Shown: one piece after another, positions 53,111-61,737 of the stretch
How positions within the stretch are numbered: the stretch's first letter is position 1
Layout: every line of letters begins with the position of its first letter
NCBI RefSeq assembly: GCF_036388275.1
Contig: NZ_DASVSF010000100.1
Span: forward strand, 209,585 to 273,584
DNA: 64,000 nucleotides
Direction: 5' to 3'
From: Longimicrobium sp.
GTDB lineage: Bacteria > Gemmatimonadota > Gemmatimonadetes > Longimicrobiales > Longimicrobiaceae
Notes under the pieces: generated by a model
What the model saw: only the letters and a program-made list of their open reading frames with translations
What the model was told of the DNA's origin: nothing
The model's database searches: none
Program-made: the position numbers and the translations under genes

Positions 53111-53635
53111 TCAGATCTTTCTCTTGGCCAGCGCCACCGCGCCCACCACCGCGATCAGCAGCAGCATGGCCGTGGCCTGCAGCGGAACGACGTACTCCTG
53201 GTACATGGGAATGCCGATCAGCCCCACGGTGCCGCGCTCGGCGGTCTGCGCCGCCAGGGCGGCGTGCCCCACGTCGGCCCCCACGCCCGTGGGCGGAAGG
53301 CCGGTGAACATGCGGCCCAGCAGCGCGATCATCACCAGCGCGGCGCCGCCCGCCATGATCTTCCACCCGGTGCCGCGGATGTCCACCTCGTAGTCGTTGC
53401 CCAGGTTCAGCAGCATGATCACGAAGAGGAACAGCACCATGATGGCGCCGGCGTACACCAGGATCTGGACGATGCCGATGAAGAAGGCGCCCAGGAGGGT
53501 GTAGATGGCGGCCAGCGCGAAGAAGGTGCCGATCAGCCACAGGGCGCTCGACACGGGGTTCTTCCGCGAGATCACCATCACGGCCGAGCCGATGGCGCAG
53601 GCCGCGAAGAAGAAGAACAGGATCTGGGTCAGCAT
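53111..53635 (-). CDS. nuoJ: NADH-quinone oxidoreductase subunit J
   Basis: A 174-residue, five-helix membrane subunit: FFFFAACAIGSAVMVISRKN PVSSALWL at the start, FIGIVQILVYAGAIMVLFLF (TM3, the conserved flexible pi-bulge helix near the quinone channel) and AMLLLIAVVGAVALAKRKI at the end. The ATG at 53635 follows a 382-bp gap after nuoI that contains interspersed repeats but no gene. Codon use and length are normal. Confidence 0.94.
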   Translation of the reverse strand: MLTQILFFFFAACAIGSAVMVISRKNPVSSALWLIGTFFALAAIYTLLGAFFIGIVQILVYAGAIMVLFLFVIMLLNLGNDYEVDIRGTGWKIMAGGAALVMIALLGRMFTGLPPTGVGADVGHAALAAQTAERGTVGLIGIPMYQEYVVPLQATAMLLLIAVVGAVALAKRKI

Positions 53636-53684
53636 CTGGTATCCACGTTGTGCACCCTCATCCACCAGTGGTCAATCAGCCCGG

Positions 53685-53930
53685 GCGGTTGAAACCGCGG
53701 CAACAAAGGCCCGAAGTCCGCCTCCGCGGACTGCATCCTCTGCATCGGCGCGCCTCGATGACCGACGGCGAAGTCCGCCTCTCCGGACGGCACCCTCTGC
53801 GATCGTGCGCCTCGACAAAACACCGGCGCGGTCCCCCTCCAGTGGCGGTTGAAACCGCGGCTGGAACTTCACGAAGTCCGCCTTCGCGGACTGCTTCCTC
53901 TACATCCGTGCGGTTCGACCGAGCCTGGCG
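53685..53930. repeat. three-unit interspersed hairpin repeat within the nuo operon
   Basis: Units at about 53685-53760, 53765-53818 and 53843-53930. Units 1 and 3 begin GGCGGTTGAAACCGCGGC, all contain the small hairpin (G)AAGTCCGCC...GGACGG/GGACTGC and end with a CTC-rich run. The same element is at 13272. No ORF is supported in 53636-54017. It splits nuoI from nuoJ. Confidence 0.65.
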
Positions 53931-54017
53931 AGACCGCTTACAGCCCGGACGTCAGCAAGCTACCGCCGTTACTTTCGCACTCACGCACTCACGCACTTCC
54001 GCACGACAGCCAGCCGC

Positions 54018-54527
54018 TCACTCCCCGGCTGGGTCCGCCGGGTCCCACAGCAGCGTGCTGGGGTGCGTCTGCTTCATCAGGCGGTCCAGGTCGTACACGA
54101 AGTTGTCGCGCGTGTACTCGCCCGCCTCGTAGTGGTTGCCCACGTGGATGGCCTCCACCGGGCACACCTCCTGGCACATCCCGCAGAAGATGCAGCGGAA
54201 CTCGTCGATCTCGTAGACGATCGGGTAGCGGTTGCCCTGGTCGTCCTCGCCAGGCACCAGCTTGATGCAGTTGGCCGGGCAGATGGTGGGGCACAGGCCG
54301 CACGCCACGCACTTGGGACGCCCGTCGTCGTGCGTCTCCATCACGTGGGTGCCGCGCCACCGCGGGCTCAGCTGCTTCTTCTCGTCCGGATACTGGATGG
54401 TCTTGTCCGACCGGTCGCCCGCCGACTGCACCAGGTGCCGGAAGGTGAGCGCCATCCCCGAAAGCGTGGCGCGGATGTACGACGACTTCCGCACCGGGCG
54501 CTTCATGATCTGAACCGTGGCCGCCAT
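54018..54527 (-). CDS. nuoI: NADH-quinone oxidoreductase subunit I (8Fe-ferredoxin)
   Basis: A 169-residue peripheral subunit with two [4Fe-4S] binding motifs: CVACGLCPTICPANC and CIFCGMCQEVCPVEA, which hold clusters N6a and N6b and pass electrons towards NuoB. N-terminal amphipathic helix (MALTFRHLVQSAGD). It begins 12 nt after the nuoH stop. The C-terminus is slightly longer than E. coli's. Followed by the repeat-filled gap. Confidence 0.96.
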   Translation of the reverse strand: MAATVQIMKRPVRKSSYIRATLSGMALTFRHLVQSAGDRSDKTIQYPDEKKQLSPRWRGTHVMETHDDGRPKCVACGLCPTICPANCIKLVPGEDDQGNRYPIVYEIDEFRCIFCGMCQEVCPVEAIHVGNHYEAGEYTRDNFVYDLDRLMKQTHPSTLLWDPADPAGE

Positions 54528-54539
54528 AGTTCCGTGCCT

Positions 54540-55895
54540 CTATCTGACGGCAGAGCCGGGCGTCGTCAGCCGCTGGCGCATCTGCTCCGCCCGCCGCCGC
54601 GCCAGGTGCTGCGCGTGAATCCGCTTTTCGTCCATCGAGCCCGTGCCGGAAAGCACGCGCCCCCGGTCCATCAGCCACATCACCAGGAAGAGCATCACCC
54701 CGTTCACCGCCGTCAGCACCAGCCCGCCGAACAGGGTGATGGCCCCGCGCGTGCCGTCGGGCGCCACCTGCACGAACGGCTCGCCCGCGCTGTCCAGCCC
54801 CAGCACCGTGGCGCCCGTCACCACGACGGCCACCAGGGCGGCGGGAAGCATGATCTTCCACCCCAGGTCCATCACCTGGTCGTACCGGAAGCGCGGAACC
54901 GTCCAGCGCACCAGCATGAAGATCAGGATGAAGAAGAAGGTCTTCGCGGCGAAGAAGCCGAAGCTGACGACCGTCTTCCAGATAGCCGGCTGCGCGCCGA
55001 TCCAGCGGCCGTCGGCCCCGAAGCCCAGCATGTCGTCGCCGCCGTAGCCGGGGATGTCCCAGCCGCCCAGGAACAGCGTGGCCATCAACGCCGACACCGT
55101 CAGCACGTGCGCGTACTCGGCGATGAAGAACATGCTGAACTTCATCGCGCTGTACTCGGTGTGGTAGCCGGTCACCAGCTCGCTCTCCGCCTCGGGAAGG
55201 TCGAAGGGGAGGCGGTTGGTCTCGGCGAAGCAGCTGATCCAGAAGAAGAAGAACGACACCGAGAACGGCAGCGCGAACCACAGGTTCATCTGCTGCTGCT
55301 TGTACACGATCTCGGGGAGCCCCACGTTGCCGACCACGAAGAACAGCGACATCAGCGACAGGCCCAGCGCGATCTCGTAGCTGATCATCTGCGCGCCCGC
55401 GCGCAGCCCGCCCAGCAGCGCGTACTTGTTGCTGCTGGCCCAGCCGGCGAGCACGATCCCGTACACGCCCAGCGAGCTGAACGCCAGCAGGAACAAAATG
55501 CCCACGGGCAGGTCGGCCACGATCATGGGGATCACCCCCCAGCGCGTGGGGAGCGGCGCCGCGAACGGGATCACCGCGAAGGTCACCAGCGCCGGGATGA
55601 TGGACAGCATGGGCGCCAGCGTGAAGAACACCCGGTTCGCCTCCGCCGGGTTGGTCTCTTCCTTCAGGATGTTCTTGATGCCGTCGGCCAGGGGCTGCCC
55701 CAGGCCGCCGGGACCCACGCGGTTGGGGCCCAGGCGATCCTGCATCCAGGCGCTCACCTTGCGCTCCATCAGCGTCAGCATGGCCACCACCACCATGACG
55801 ACGCTGAAGGCCGCGATCACCTTGATCATCGACCACACCAGGAACGCCATGTCCGACGGCTGGTGAAGGTTCGAGATCGTCTGCACTGCTTGCAT
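54540..55895 (-). CDS. nuoH: NADH-quinone oxidoreductase subunit H
   Basis: A 451-residue membrane subunit that lines the quinone site. Markers: TLMERKVSAWMQDRLGPNRV, GPGGLGQPLADGIKNILKEE, SNKYALLGGLRAGAQMISYE and the loop ISCFAETNRLPFDLPEAESE, the ENxRxPxDxxEAExE-type quinone/proton-coupling motif. The internal segment near residue 285 (GGWDIPGYGGDDMLGFGADG) and the C-terminal tail are longer than in E. coli (325 residues). The start ATG is at 55895. Confidence 0.95.
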   Translation of the reverse strand: MQAVQTISNLHQPSDMAFLVWSMIKVIAAFSVVMVVVAMLTLMERKVSAWMQDRLGPNRVGPGGLGQPLADGIKNILKEETNPAEANRVFFTLAPMLSIIPALVTFAVIPFAAPLPTRWGVIPMIVADLPVGILFLLAFSSLGVYGIVLAGWASSNKYALLGGLRAGAQMISYEIALGLSLMSLFFVVGNVGLPEIVYKQQQMNLWFALPFSVSFFFFWISCFAETNRLPFDLPEAESELVTGYHTEYSAMKFSMFFIAEYAHVLTVSALMATLFLGGWDIPGYGGDDMLGFGADGRWIGAQPAIWKTVVSFGFFAAKTFFFILIFMLVRWTVPRFRYDQVMDLGWKIMLPAALVAVVVTGATVLGLDSAGEPFVQVAPDGTRGAITLFGGLVLTAVNGVMLFLVMWLMDRGRVLSGTGSMDEKRIHAQHLARRRAEQMRQRLTTPGSAVR

Positions 55896-55907
55896 GACTA
55901 TAGAAAG

Positions 55908-55976
55908 TGCCTGGTGACTAGTCCCTAGTGCCTAGTGCCCGATACTTGGCACCTGGTACTTGGCCCTTGGTACTGC
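55908..55976. repeat. AGTGCC/TTGGTAC-type repeat between nuoG and nuoH
   Basis: A run of degenerate short copies, CCTAGTGCCTAGTGCCC on one side and TTGGCACCTGGTACTTGGCC on the other, which can fold back on itself. The same family is found between nuoE and nuoF at 58.9 kb. The 84-nt gap 55896-55979 contains nothing else. Confidence 0.55.
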
Positions 55977-55979
55977 CGT

Positions 55980-57596
55980 TCAGTCCCCCGTTTCCTGCAG
56001 CTCGCGCACGCCGGGAAGCACCGCCCCGTTGGCGCCCAGGTCCGCCCAAGCCAGCTGGCCGAACTCCGGACGTACCGCGCCCAGCGTGGCGAACGCGTCG
56101 GCCGCCGTTCCCGGCGCCCCCGCCTCGCTGATCCCCGCCAGCAGCACGCCCAGAATCTGCCACGCCGGCCGCGCCATTCCCGGCGCCCGCACCGCGGGCC
56201 AGAAGCGCTGCACGCGGCGCTGGATGTTCGTAAAGGTGCCTTCCATCTCGGCGAACGTGGTCGCCGGCAGCACGAAGTGGGCGTTGCGCGCCGCGGGGCC
56301 CAGGTGCTGGCCCACGTAGACGAAGAGGGACGCGTTCGCCCCGAAGTCCGCCGGCGCGTCGCCCAGCTCGTCGCCCAGGACGAAGAGCACGCCCGTGTGG
56401 GCCCCCACCGACTCCAGCCCGCCCGTGCCGTCCGGCCGGCCCGTCCGCCCGTAGCCGAACAGCTCGGCGCCCACGGCGTTGGCTGCGCGGTCGCGGCGCA
56501 GCGCCAGCTCCGGGAAGCCGGGAAGCACCACCTCTTCGCCCTGCTCGCAGCGGAACACGCCCTCACCGCCGCCGACGGCCTCCATCACCCGGCGCAGCGC
56601 GCCCAACCCCTCGTTCGCCTCGAACGGCGAGACGACGGCCCGCGCGCCGCCCGCGGCGCCGCGCAGGGCGTCGGCCAGCAGCGTGAGCGTCTCCGCCCAC
56701 GACTTGGGCGCGTGGCGTCCCGAGGCGTCGCGCACCAGCGGCGCCTCGATGCGGTCCACGCGGTTCATCCAGTTGTAGTTCAGCCGCCCGAAGTCGCACA
56801 TCCAGTGCGCGTTCACCTCGGGGTTGGGGCGCGGCTTCAGGCGCATCACCTGGTCGTCGCGCGTCTCCAGCCGGATGTTGCACCCCATGCTGCAGTTGGG
56901 GCAGACCGAGGGAACGCGGTCCAGGTCCCAGGCGCGCGCCTTGTGAAGGAAGTCCTTGCTCACCAGCGCGCCCACGGGGCAGATGTCGACGATGTTGTCG
57001 GCCCAGATGTTCCCCGTCAGCCCCTCGTCGTAGAAGGTGTCGATCACGGCGCGGCTCCCGCGCTGCACCACGGTCAGCCGCTCGTCCTGCGCAACCTCGC
57101 GCATGAAGCGCACGCAGCGGGTGCACATCACGCAGCGGTCGGCGTAGAACAGCACGTCGCCGCCGAAGTCGTCGCGCCCCAGCACCCGCTTGGGCTCGCG
57201 CGAGCGGCCCATGGCGGGCCCCTCGGCCGAGACGTAGTCCTGCAGCTTGCACTCGCCCGACTGGTCGCACACCGGGCAGTCCAGCGGGTGGTTGACCAGG
57301 TAGAACTCCAGCACCCCCTCGCGCGCCTTGAGGGCGTTCTCGCTCTGGGTGTGCACCACCATGCCGTCCGTCACCGAGCCCACGCACGCGGGGATCAGCT
57401 TGGGCGATTTTTCCACCTCGACCAGGCACATGCGGCACTGGGCCGGGGCCGACATGCCGGGGTGGTAGCAGTAGTGGGGGACGTCGACGCCCGCCTGGGC
57501 GCACGCGTCCAGCAGGCGCGTGCCCTTGGGCACGTCCAGCGTCATTCCGTCTACGGTGACGGAAACGGTCTCAGGCGTCGGGGTCGGTTCGGCCAT
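55980..57596 (-). CDS. nuoG: NADH-quinone oxidoreductase subunit G (short form)
   Basis: A 538-residue subunit, shorter than E. coli NuoG (about 900). The [2Fe-2S] ligands lie in VDVPHYCYHPGMSAPAQCRM and CLVE with a later Cys in IPACV; a [4Fe-4S] site with a His ligand in HPLDCPVCDQSGECKLQDY; two more in CVMCTRCVRF/ICPVGALVS; and the additional cluster motif VCPNCSMGCNIRLETRDDQV. The C-terminal molybdopterin-oxidoreductase-like region is present but shortened. Electron conduit of the NADH dehydrogenase arm. ATG at 57596. Confidence 0.95.
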   Translation of the reverse strand: MAEPTPTPETVSVTVDGMTLDVPKGTRLLDACAQAGVDVPHYCYHPGMSAPAQCRMCLVEVEKSPKLIPACVGSVTDGMVVHTQSENALKAREGVLEFYLVNHPLDCPVCDQSGECKLQDYVSAEGPAMGRSREPKRVLGRDDFGGDVLFYADRCVMCTRCVRFMREVAQDERLTVVQRGSRAVIDTFYDEGLTGNIWADNIVDICPVGALVSKDFLHKARAWDLDRVPSVCPNCSMGCNIRLETRDDQVMRLKPRPNPEVNAHWMCDFGRLNYNWMNRVDRIEAPLVRDASGRHAPKSWAETLTLLADALRGAAGGARAVVSPFEANEGLGALRRVMEAVGGGEGVFRCEQGEEVVLPGFPELALRRDRAANAVGAELFGYGRTGRPDGTGGLESVGAHTGVLFVLGDELGDAPADFGANASLFVYVGQHLGPAARNAHFVLPATTFAEMEGTFTNIQRRVQRFWPAVRAPGMARPAWQILGVLLAGISEAGAPGTAADAFATLGAVRPEFGQLAWADLGANGAVLPGVRELQETGD

Positions 57597-57631
57597 CGCC
57601 GGCTTCTCTTTCGTTCAGTCGTGGCCGGCGG

Positions 57632-58930
57632 TCATCGCCCGCCGGCCCCGGCGAGCTGCCCGGCGTCCATCAGCGCCAGGTAGTCGTCGCGGAACTTCTG
57701 GATGGACGACACGATGGGCGCGGCGGCCGCGTCCGACAGCACGCAGATGGTCTTCCCCGACATCTTGTCGGAAATGTCCAGCAGCGTGTCGAGGTCGTCG
57801 GGAGTGCCGCGGCCGCGCTCCACGCGCTTCAGGATCTTGCTGGCCCACGCCGTTCCTTCACGGCAGGGCGTGCACTGGCCGCAGCTTTCGTGGGCGTAGA
57901 AGTCCACCATGCGGCGAACCTGCTTGACCACGTTGGTGCCGGAATCCATCACGATCACCGAGCCGCACCCCAGCATGGTGCCCGCTGCGGCCATCGACTC
58001 GTAGTCCATGCCGATGTCCAGCTCGTCGGCCGTGAGGATGGGCACCGACGAGCCGCCGGGGATCACCGCCTTGATCGGCTTGCCGCTGGGGGTGCCGCCG
58101 CAGACGTCGTAGATGAACTCGCGGAAGTTGAAGCCCAGCGGCACCTCGTAGTTGCCGGGGCGCTTCACGTGGCCGGAAACGCAGAACAGCTTGGTGCCCA
58201 CCGACTTTTCGGTGCCCCACTGCTTGTACCACTCGGCGCCGTTGTGCACGATGTGCGCGGCGGCGATCAGCGACTCCACGTTGTTCACCGCCGTGGGGTA
58301 GCGGAAGGCGCCCGCAATGGCCGGGTACGGCGGCTTCACCCGGGGCTCGCCGCGGCGCCCCTCGAGCGAGTTGAGCAGCCCCGTCTCTTCCCCGCAGATG
58401 TACGCGCCCGCGCCGATGTGCAGGGTGATGTCGATGTCGACGCCCGAGCCCATGATGTTCTTGCCCAGGTACCCCGCCGCGTACGCCTCTTCGATGGCCC
58501 GCGCCATGATCTGCGCCGCCTCGAAGAACTCGCCCCGCACGTAGATGTACGCGTGCTCGGCGTTGATGGCGTAGGCGCCCACCACGCACCCCTCGATCAG
58601 GGCGTGCGGCGTCCACCGCATCAGCTCGCGGTCCTTGAAGGTGCCGGGCTCGCTCTCGTCGGCGTTGCAGACGAGGAAGTGGGGCTTGCCGGGCTCCTTC
58701 TTGGGCATGAAGCTCCACTTCATCCCGGTGGGGAACCCCGCGCCGCCGCGGCCGCGCAGCCCCGACGCCTTGACGATGTTCACGACCTCGGCGCGGTCCA
58801 GCCCGAGCGCGGTGCGCATGGGCTTGTAGCCGCCGAGCGCCTCCCACCCCTTCAGGGTGCGAGCCTCGGGGGTGCCGAAGTGCTCGGAGATGACGAGCGT
58901 CTCGGCCGGGTGCCGGTACGGATATGCCAT
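57632..58930 (-). CDS. nuoF: NADH-quinone oxidoreductase subunit F
   Basis: A 432-residue subunit carrying FMN, the NADH site and cluster N3. The glycine-rich nucleotide region is SGLRGRGGAGFPTGMKWSFM, the FMN loop is GAGAYICGEETGLLNSLEGR with FKDRELMRWTPHALIEG before it, and the cluster ligands are in HESCGQCTPCREGT with a later Cys in KTICVLSDA. It accepts a hydride from NADH and feeds NuoE/NuoG. The start MAYPYRHPAETL at 58930 is followed upstream by a repeat-filled gap. Confidence 0.96.
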   Translation of the reverse strand: MAYPYRHPAETLVISEHFGTPEARTLKGWEALGGYKPMRTALGLDRAEVVNIVKASGLRGRGGAGFPTGMKWSFMPKKEPGKPHFLVCNADESEPGTFKDRELMRWTPHALIEGCVVGAYAINAEHAYIYVRGEFFEAAQIMARAIEEAYAAGYLGKNIMGSGVDIDITLHIGAGAYICGEETGLLNSLEGRRGEPRVKPPYPAIAGAFRYPTAVNNVESLIAAAHIVHNGAEWYKQWGTEKSVGTKLFCVSGHVKRPGNYEVPLGFNFREFIYDVCGGTPSGKPIKAVIPGGSSVPILTADELDIGMDYESMAAAGTMLGCGSVIVMDSGTNVVKQVRRMVDFYAHESCGQCTPCREGTAWASKILKRVERGRGTPDDLDTLLDISDKMSGKTICVLSDAAAAPIVSSIQKFRDDYLALMDAGQLAGAGGR

Positions 58931-58933
58931 GGA

Positions 58934-59015
58934 AGTGCCTAGTGCCTAGTACCGAGTGCCCAGTGCCCGCCCAGCAAGTACCACCTGGCACTTGGTACTG
59001 AGCACTTGGTACTTC
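58934..59015. repeat. AGTGCC/TTGGTAC-type repeat between nuoE and nuoF
   Basis: Tandem AGTGCCTAGTGCCTAGTACC on one side and CACTTGGTACTGAGCACTTG on the other, separated by about 15 nt, giving an imperfect palindrome. Same family as at 55.9 kb. The 95-nt gap 58931-59025 holds no gene. Confidence 0.55.
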
Positions 59016-59025
59016 TCTCTCCCCC

Positions 59026-59715
59026 TCACGTAAGCCTCGCCAGCACGTCCGGCACGCTCTCGGGCCGCACGTTCTCGTAGTAGAACTCGTTGATCTGCAC
59101 CGCCGTCGGAAAGCCGCAGGCGCCCAGGCACTCCACCTCGATCACCGTCCACAGCCCGTTGGCCGAGGTTTCGCCCAGCTCGGTGCCCGTGTGCTTGAGG
59201 AAGGCCTCGAGCACGGCGTCGCCCCCGCACAGGTTGCACGAGATGTTGGTGCACACCTGGATCAGGTACTTCCCGACCGGAGCCAGGTTGTACATGGTGT
59301 AGAAGGTGGCCACGCCCCGTACGTACGCCGGCGGAAGCTGGAGCTTCTCGGCCACCTCGTCCTGCGTTTCGGGCGACAGGTACCCGCGGATCTCGTGCGC
59401 CAGGTGAAGTGCGGGAAGCAGCGCCGCCTGCCGGTCCGGGTAGCGGCTGAGGATCTTCTCCAGCCGATCCTCGTAGGGGCCGTGGAAGATGGGCGCCTGC
59501 GGGTCCTTGGTCGCCGTGTGGTACGGCAGGGTGCCGGCCACCGAGGCGTGGCCGCCGTCCGCCGGGCGCTGCCCGATGAAGGCGGTGCCCCGCACGTCGG
59601 CCTCCGTCAGCCCCGCGAACTCGCCGGTGTCACCCACGAAGCCGGGGTTCTGCACCGCCGCAGGCCACGACGTCGGGTCGTATTCGCTCCCGGCGCGAAT
59701 CGGCTCGGCGCTCAT
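59026..59715 (-). CDS. nuoE: NADH-quinone oxidoreductase subunit E
   Basis: A 229-residue [2Fe-2S] subunit with an N-terminal extension of about 65 residues that is not in the E. coli protein. The core has RQAALLPALHLAHEIRGYLS, VATFYTMYNLAPVGKYLIQV and ligands in VCTNISCNLCGGDAV (C-x4-5-C) and VECLGACGFPTAVQIN. It holds cluster N1a beside NuoF. The ATG at 59715 overlaps the nuoD stop (ATGA). Confidence 0.94.
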   Translation of the reverse strand: MSAEPIRAGSEYDPTSWPAAVQNPGFVGDTGEFAGLTEADVRGTAFIGQRPADGGHASVAGTLPYHTATKDPQAPIFHGPYEDRLEKILSRYPDRQAALLPALHLAHEIRGYLSPETQDEVAEKLQLPPAYVRGVATFYTMYNLAPVGKYLIQVCTNISCNLCGGDAVLEAFLKHTGTELGETSANGLWTVIEVECLGACGFPTAVQINEFYYENVRPESVPDVLARLT

Positions 59716-61001
59716 CGGTCGATCTCCCCCAGCACGATGTCGAGCGACGCGTTCACGGCGATCACGTCGGAAAGAAGCGCCCCCTCGATCATGTGCGGCA
59801 GGGCGGCGATGTTGATGAAGCTGGGCCCGCGCACGCGCCAGCGGACGGGCTTGGCCCCGCCGTCGCTGACGACGTACATCCCCAGCTCGCCCTTGGACGA
59901 CTCGACGGAGAACCACGACTCGCCCACCGGGGCGCGCACCCCCTCCATCACCACCTTGAAGTGGTGGATCATCGACTCCATGTCGTTCATCGCCGCCGTC
60001 TTGGTCGGCAGGATCACGCGCGGATCGTCGATGTTGATGGGGCCGCCGGGAAGCCGCTCGATGGCCTGGCGGAGGATGCGGATGCTCTGGCGCATCTCCT
60101 CCATCCGGCACATGTAGCGGTCGTAGATGTCGCCGTGCTCGCCCACGGGCACCACGAAGTCGTACTGGTCGTAGTCGTAGTACGGGCGGTCCTTGCGGAC
60201 GTCGTAGTCCACCCCCGAGGCGCGCAGGTTGGGCCCGCTGAGGCCGAAGTTCACCGCGTCCTCGGCCGAGATGACGCCCACGCCCTGCGTGCGCCCGATC
60301 CAGATGGCGTTGTTGGTGAGCAGCGTCTCCACCTCGTCGAGCACGGGGAGAAAGCCGTCCATCCACTTGCTCAGCTGCTCCACCCACCCGGCCGGCAGGT
60401 CGGCCATCATCCCCCCGATGCGGGTGGACGAGGTGGTGATCCGCGCGCCGGTCAGCGACTCGTGAAGGTCGTAGATCAGCTCGCGCTGCTGGAAGGTGTA
60501 CAGGAAGACGGTGAACGCGCCCAGGTCGATGGCCGTCGTCCCCAGCCAGAGCAGGTGGCTGAAGATGCGGTCCAGCTCCATGCACATCACCCGCACCACC
60601 TTGCACCGCTCCGTCACCTGGATCCCCATCATCTTTTCGACCGCCATGGCGTAGGCGCAGTTGTAGATGAGGGGCGCCAGGTAGTCCATGCGGTCGGTCA
60701 GCGGGACGATCTGGTTCCAGTCGCGGTACTCGCCCAGCTTTTCGAAGCTGCTGTGCAGGTAGCCGATGTGCGGGATGCAGCGCACGACCGTTTCGCCGTC
60801 CAGCTCCAGCACCAGCCGCAGCACGCCGTGCGTGGCGGGGTGCTGCGGGCCGATGTTGATGAGCATGTGCTCGCCGGCCACGTCCTCGTGCACCTCGCGG
60901 GCTTCGCCCTGCACGGGAACGATGGGGGCGTGCACCAGGCTGCCGCCGGAGGCCAGCTCGGGGCTGCGGGTGACGTTGTAGACGACTCTGCGCAGTGCCA
61001 T
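59712..61001 (-). CDS. nuoD: NADH-quinone oxidoreductase subunit D
   Basis: A 429-residue 49-kDa-type subunit that forms the quinone-binding cavity with NuoB. Markers: EHMLINIGPQHPATHGVLRL (quinone His), HIGYLHSSFEKLGEYRDWNQ, VPLTDRMDYLAPLIYN, and C-terminal RGPSFINIAALPHMIEGALL and DIVLGEIDR. Not fused to NuoC. The start is ATG at 61001, which shares one base with the nuoC stop (TGATG). Confidence 0.96.
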   Translation of the reverse strand: MALRRVVYNVTRSPELASGGSLVHAPIVPVQGEAREVHEDVAGEHMLINIGPQHPATHGVLRLVLELDGETVVRCIPHIGYLHSSFEKLGEYRDWNQIVPLTDRMDYLAPLIYNCAYAMAVEKMMGIQVTERCKVVRVMCMELDRIFSHLLWLGTTAIDLGAFTVFLYTFQQRELIYDLHESLTGARITTSSTRIGGMMADLPAGWVEQLSKWMDGFLPVLDEVETLLTNNAIWIGRTQGVGVISAEDAVNFGLSGPNLRASGVDYDVRKDRPYYDYDQYDFVVPVGEHGDIYDRYMCRMEEMRQSIRILRQAIERLPGGPINIDDPRVILPTKTAAMNDMESMIHHFKVVMEGVRAPVGESWFSVESSKGELGMYVVSDGGAKPVRWRVRGPSFINIAALPHMIEGALLSDVIAVNASLDIVLGEIDR

Positions 61002-61732
61002 CAGCCCGCTCCCATGCCGATGCCGGGCATCTCGCCCTGGTTGGGCACGCCGGGACCGCCCTCGACGATCACGTCGGGAAGCGGCTGCCCCAGGACGTGG
61101 GCGATCTCCAGCTCCTGCGGCGAATAGTGGTCTTCGGTCTTCATGGATAACGCGCGGCGGGTCTGCTCGGCGCGGCTGAAGCGCCCGCGGAGCGGAAAGT
61201 CCTTCCGCAGCGGGTGCCCCTCGGCGTAGTTGTACGGCATGAGGATGCGGCGCAGGTCGGGGTGCCCCCGGAACACCACGCCGAACATGTCGTACACCTC
61301 GCGCTCCATCCAGTCGGCGGCGCGCCACAGGAAGTAGGTGCTGTCGATTTCCAGCGCCTCCAGCGGAAGCTCGCATTTCACGCGGAGGTTCAGCTTCGTC
61401 GGAATCGACCAGAGCTGGTACACCACCTGGATGGCCCGGCCGCCGCCGTAGTCGATGGCGGTCAGGTCCTGCAGGAAGTCGTACCGGCAGGTGTCCTTCA
61501 GCCAGCCCAGCACCTCAAGGTTGCGCTCGGGCGGGATGTAGACGATGTGCTCGTCGCCGGCCACCACCTCGTGCCGCAGCACGCCCGCGCCGAAGTGCTC
61601 GCGCAGCGCGTCGACGGTGGGGTGCGGCGGCAGGTCGCCGGCCTGCGGGGGCGCTTCGGGCGCCTGGGCCTCGGAGGGGCCGGGGCCCTGGTCCAGCCCC
61701 TCGAGGCCCTTCTTGAACTCGCCGTTGGCCAT
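61001..61732 (-). CDS. nuoC: NADH-quinone oxidoreductase subunit C
   Basis: A 243-residue 30-kDa-type subunit. An Ala/Pro-rich N-terminus of about 35 residues precedes the domain; the family signature is EREVYDMFGVVFRGHPDLRR, followed by PYNYAEGHPLRKDFPLRG. The C-terminal tail (VEGGPGVPNQGEMPGIGMGA) is low-complexity. ATG at 61732, 5 nt after the nuoB stop. Structural subunit of the peripheral arm. Confidence 0.95.
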   Translation of the reverse strand: MANGEFKKGLEGLDQGPGPSEAQAPEAPPQAGDLPPHPTVDALREHFGAGVLRHEVVAGDEHIVYIPPERNLEVLGWLKDTCRYDFLQDLTAIDYGGGRAIQVVYQLWSIPTKLNLRVKCELPLEALEIDSTYFLWRAADWMEREVYDMFGVVFRGHPDLRRILMPYNYAEGHPLRKDFPLRGRFSRAEQTRRALSMKTEDHYSPQELEIAHVLGQPLPDVIVEGGPGVPNQGEMPGIGMGAG

Positions 61733-61737
61733 GTCCG

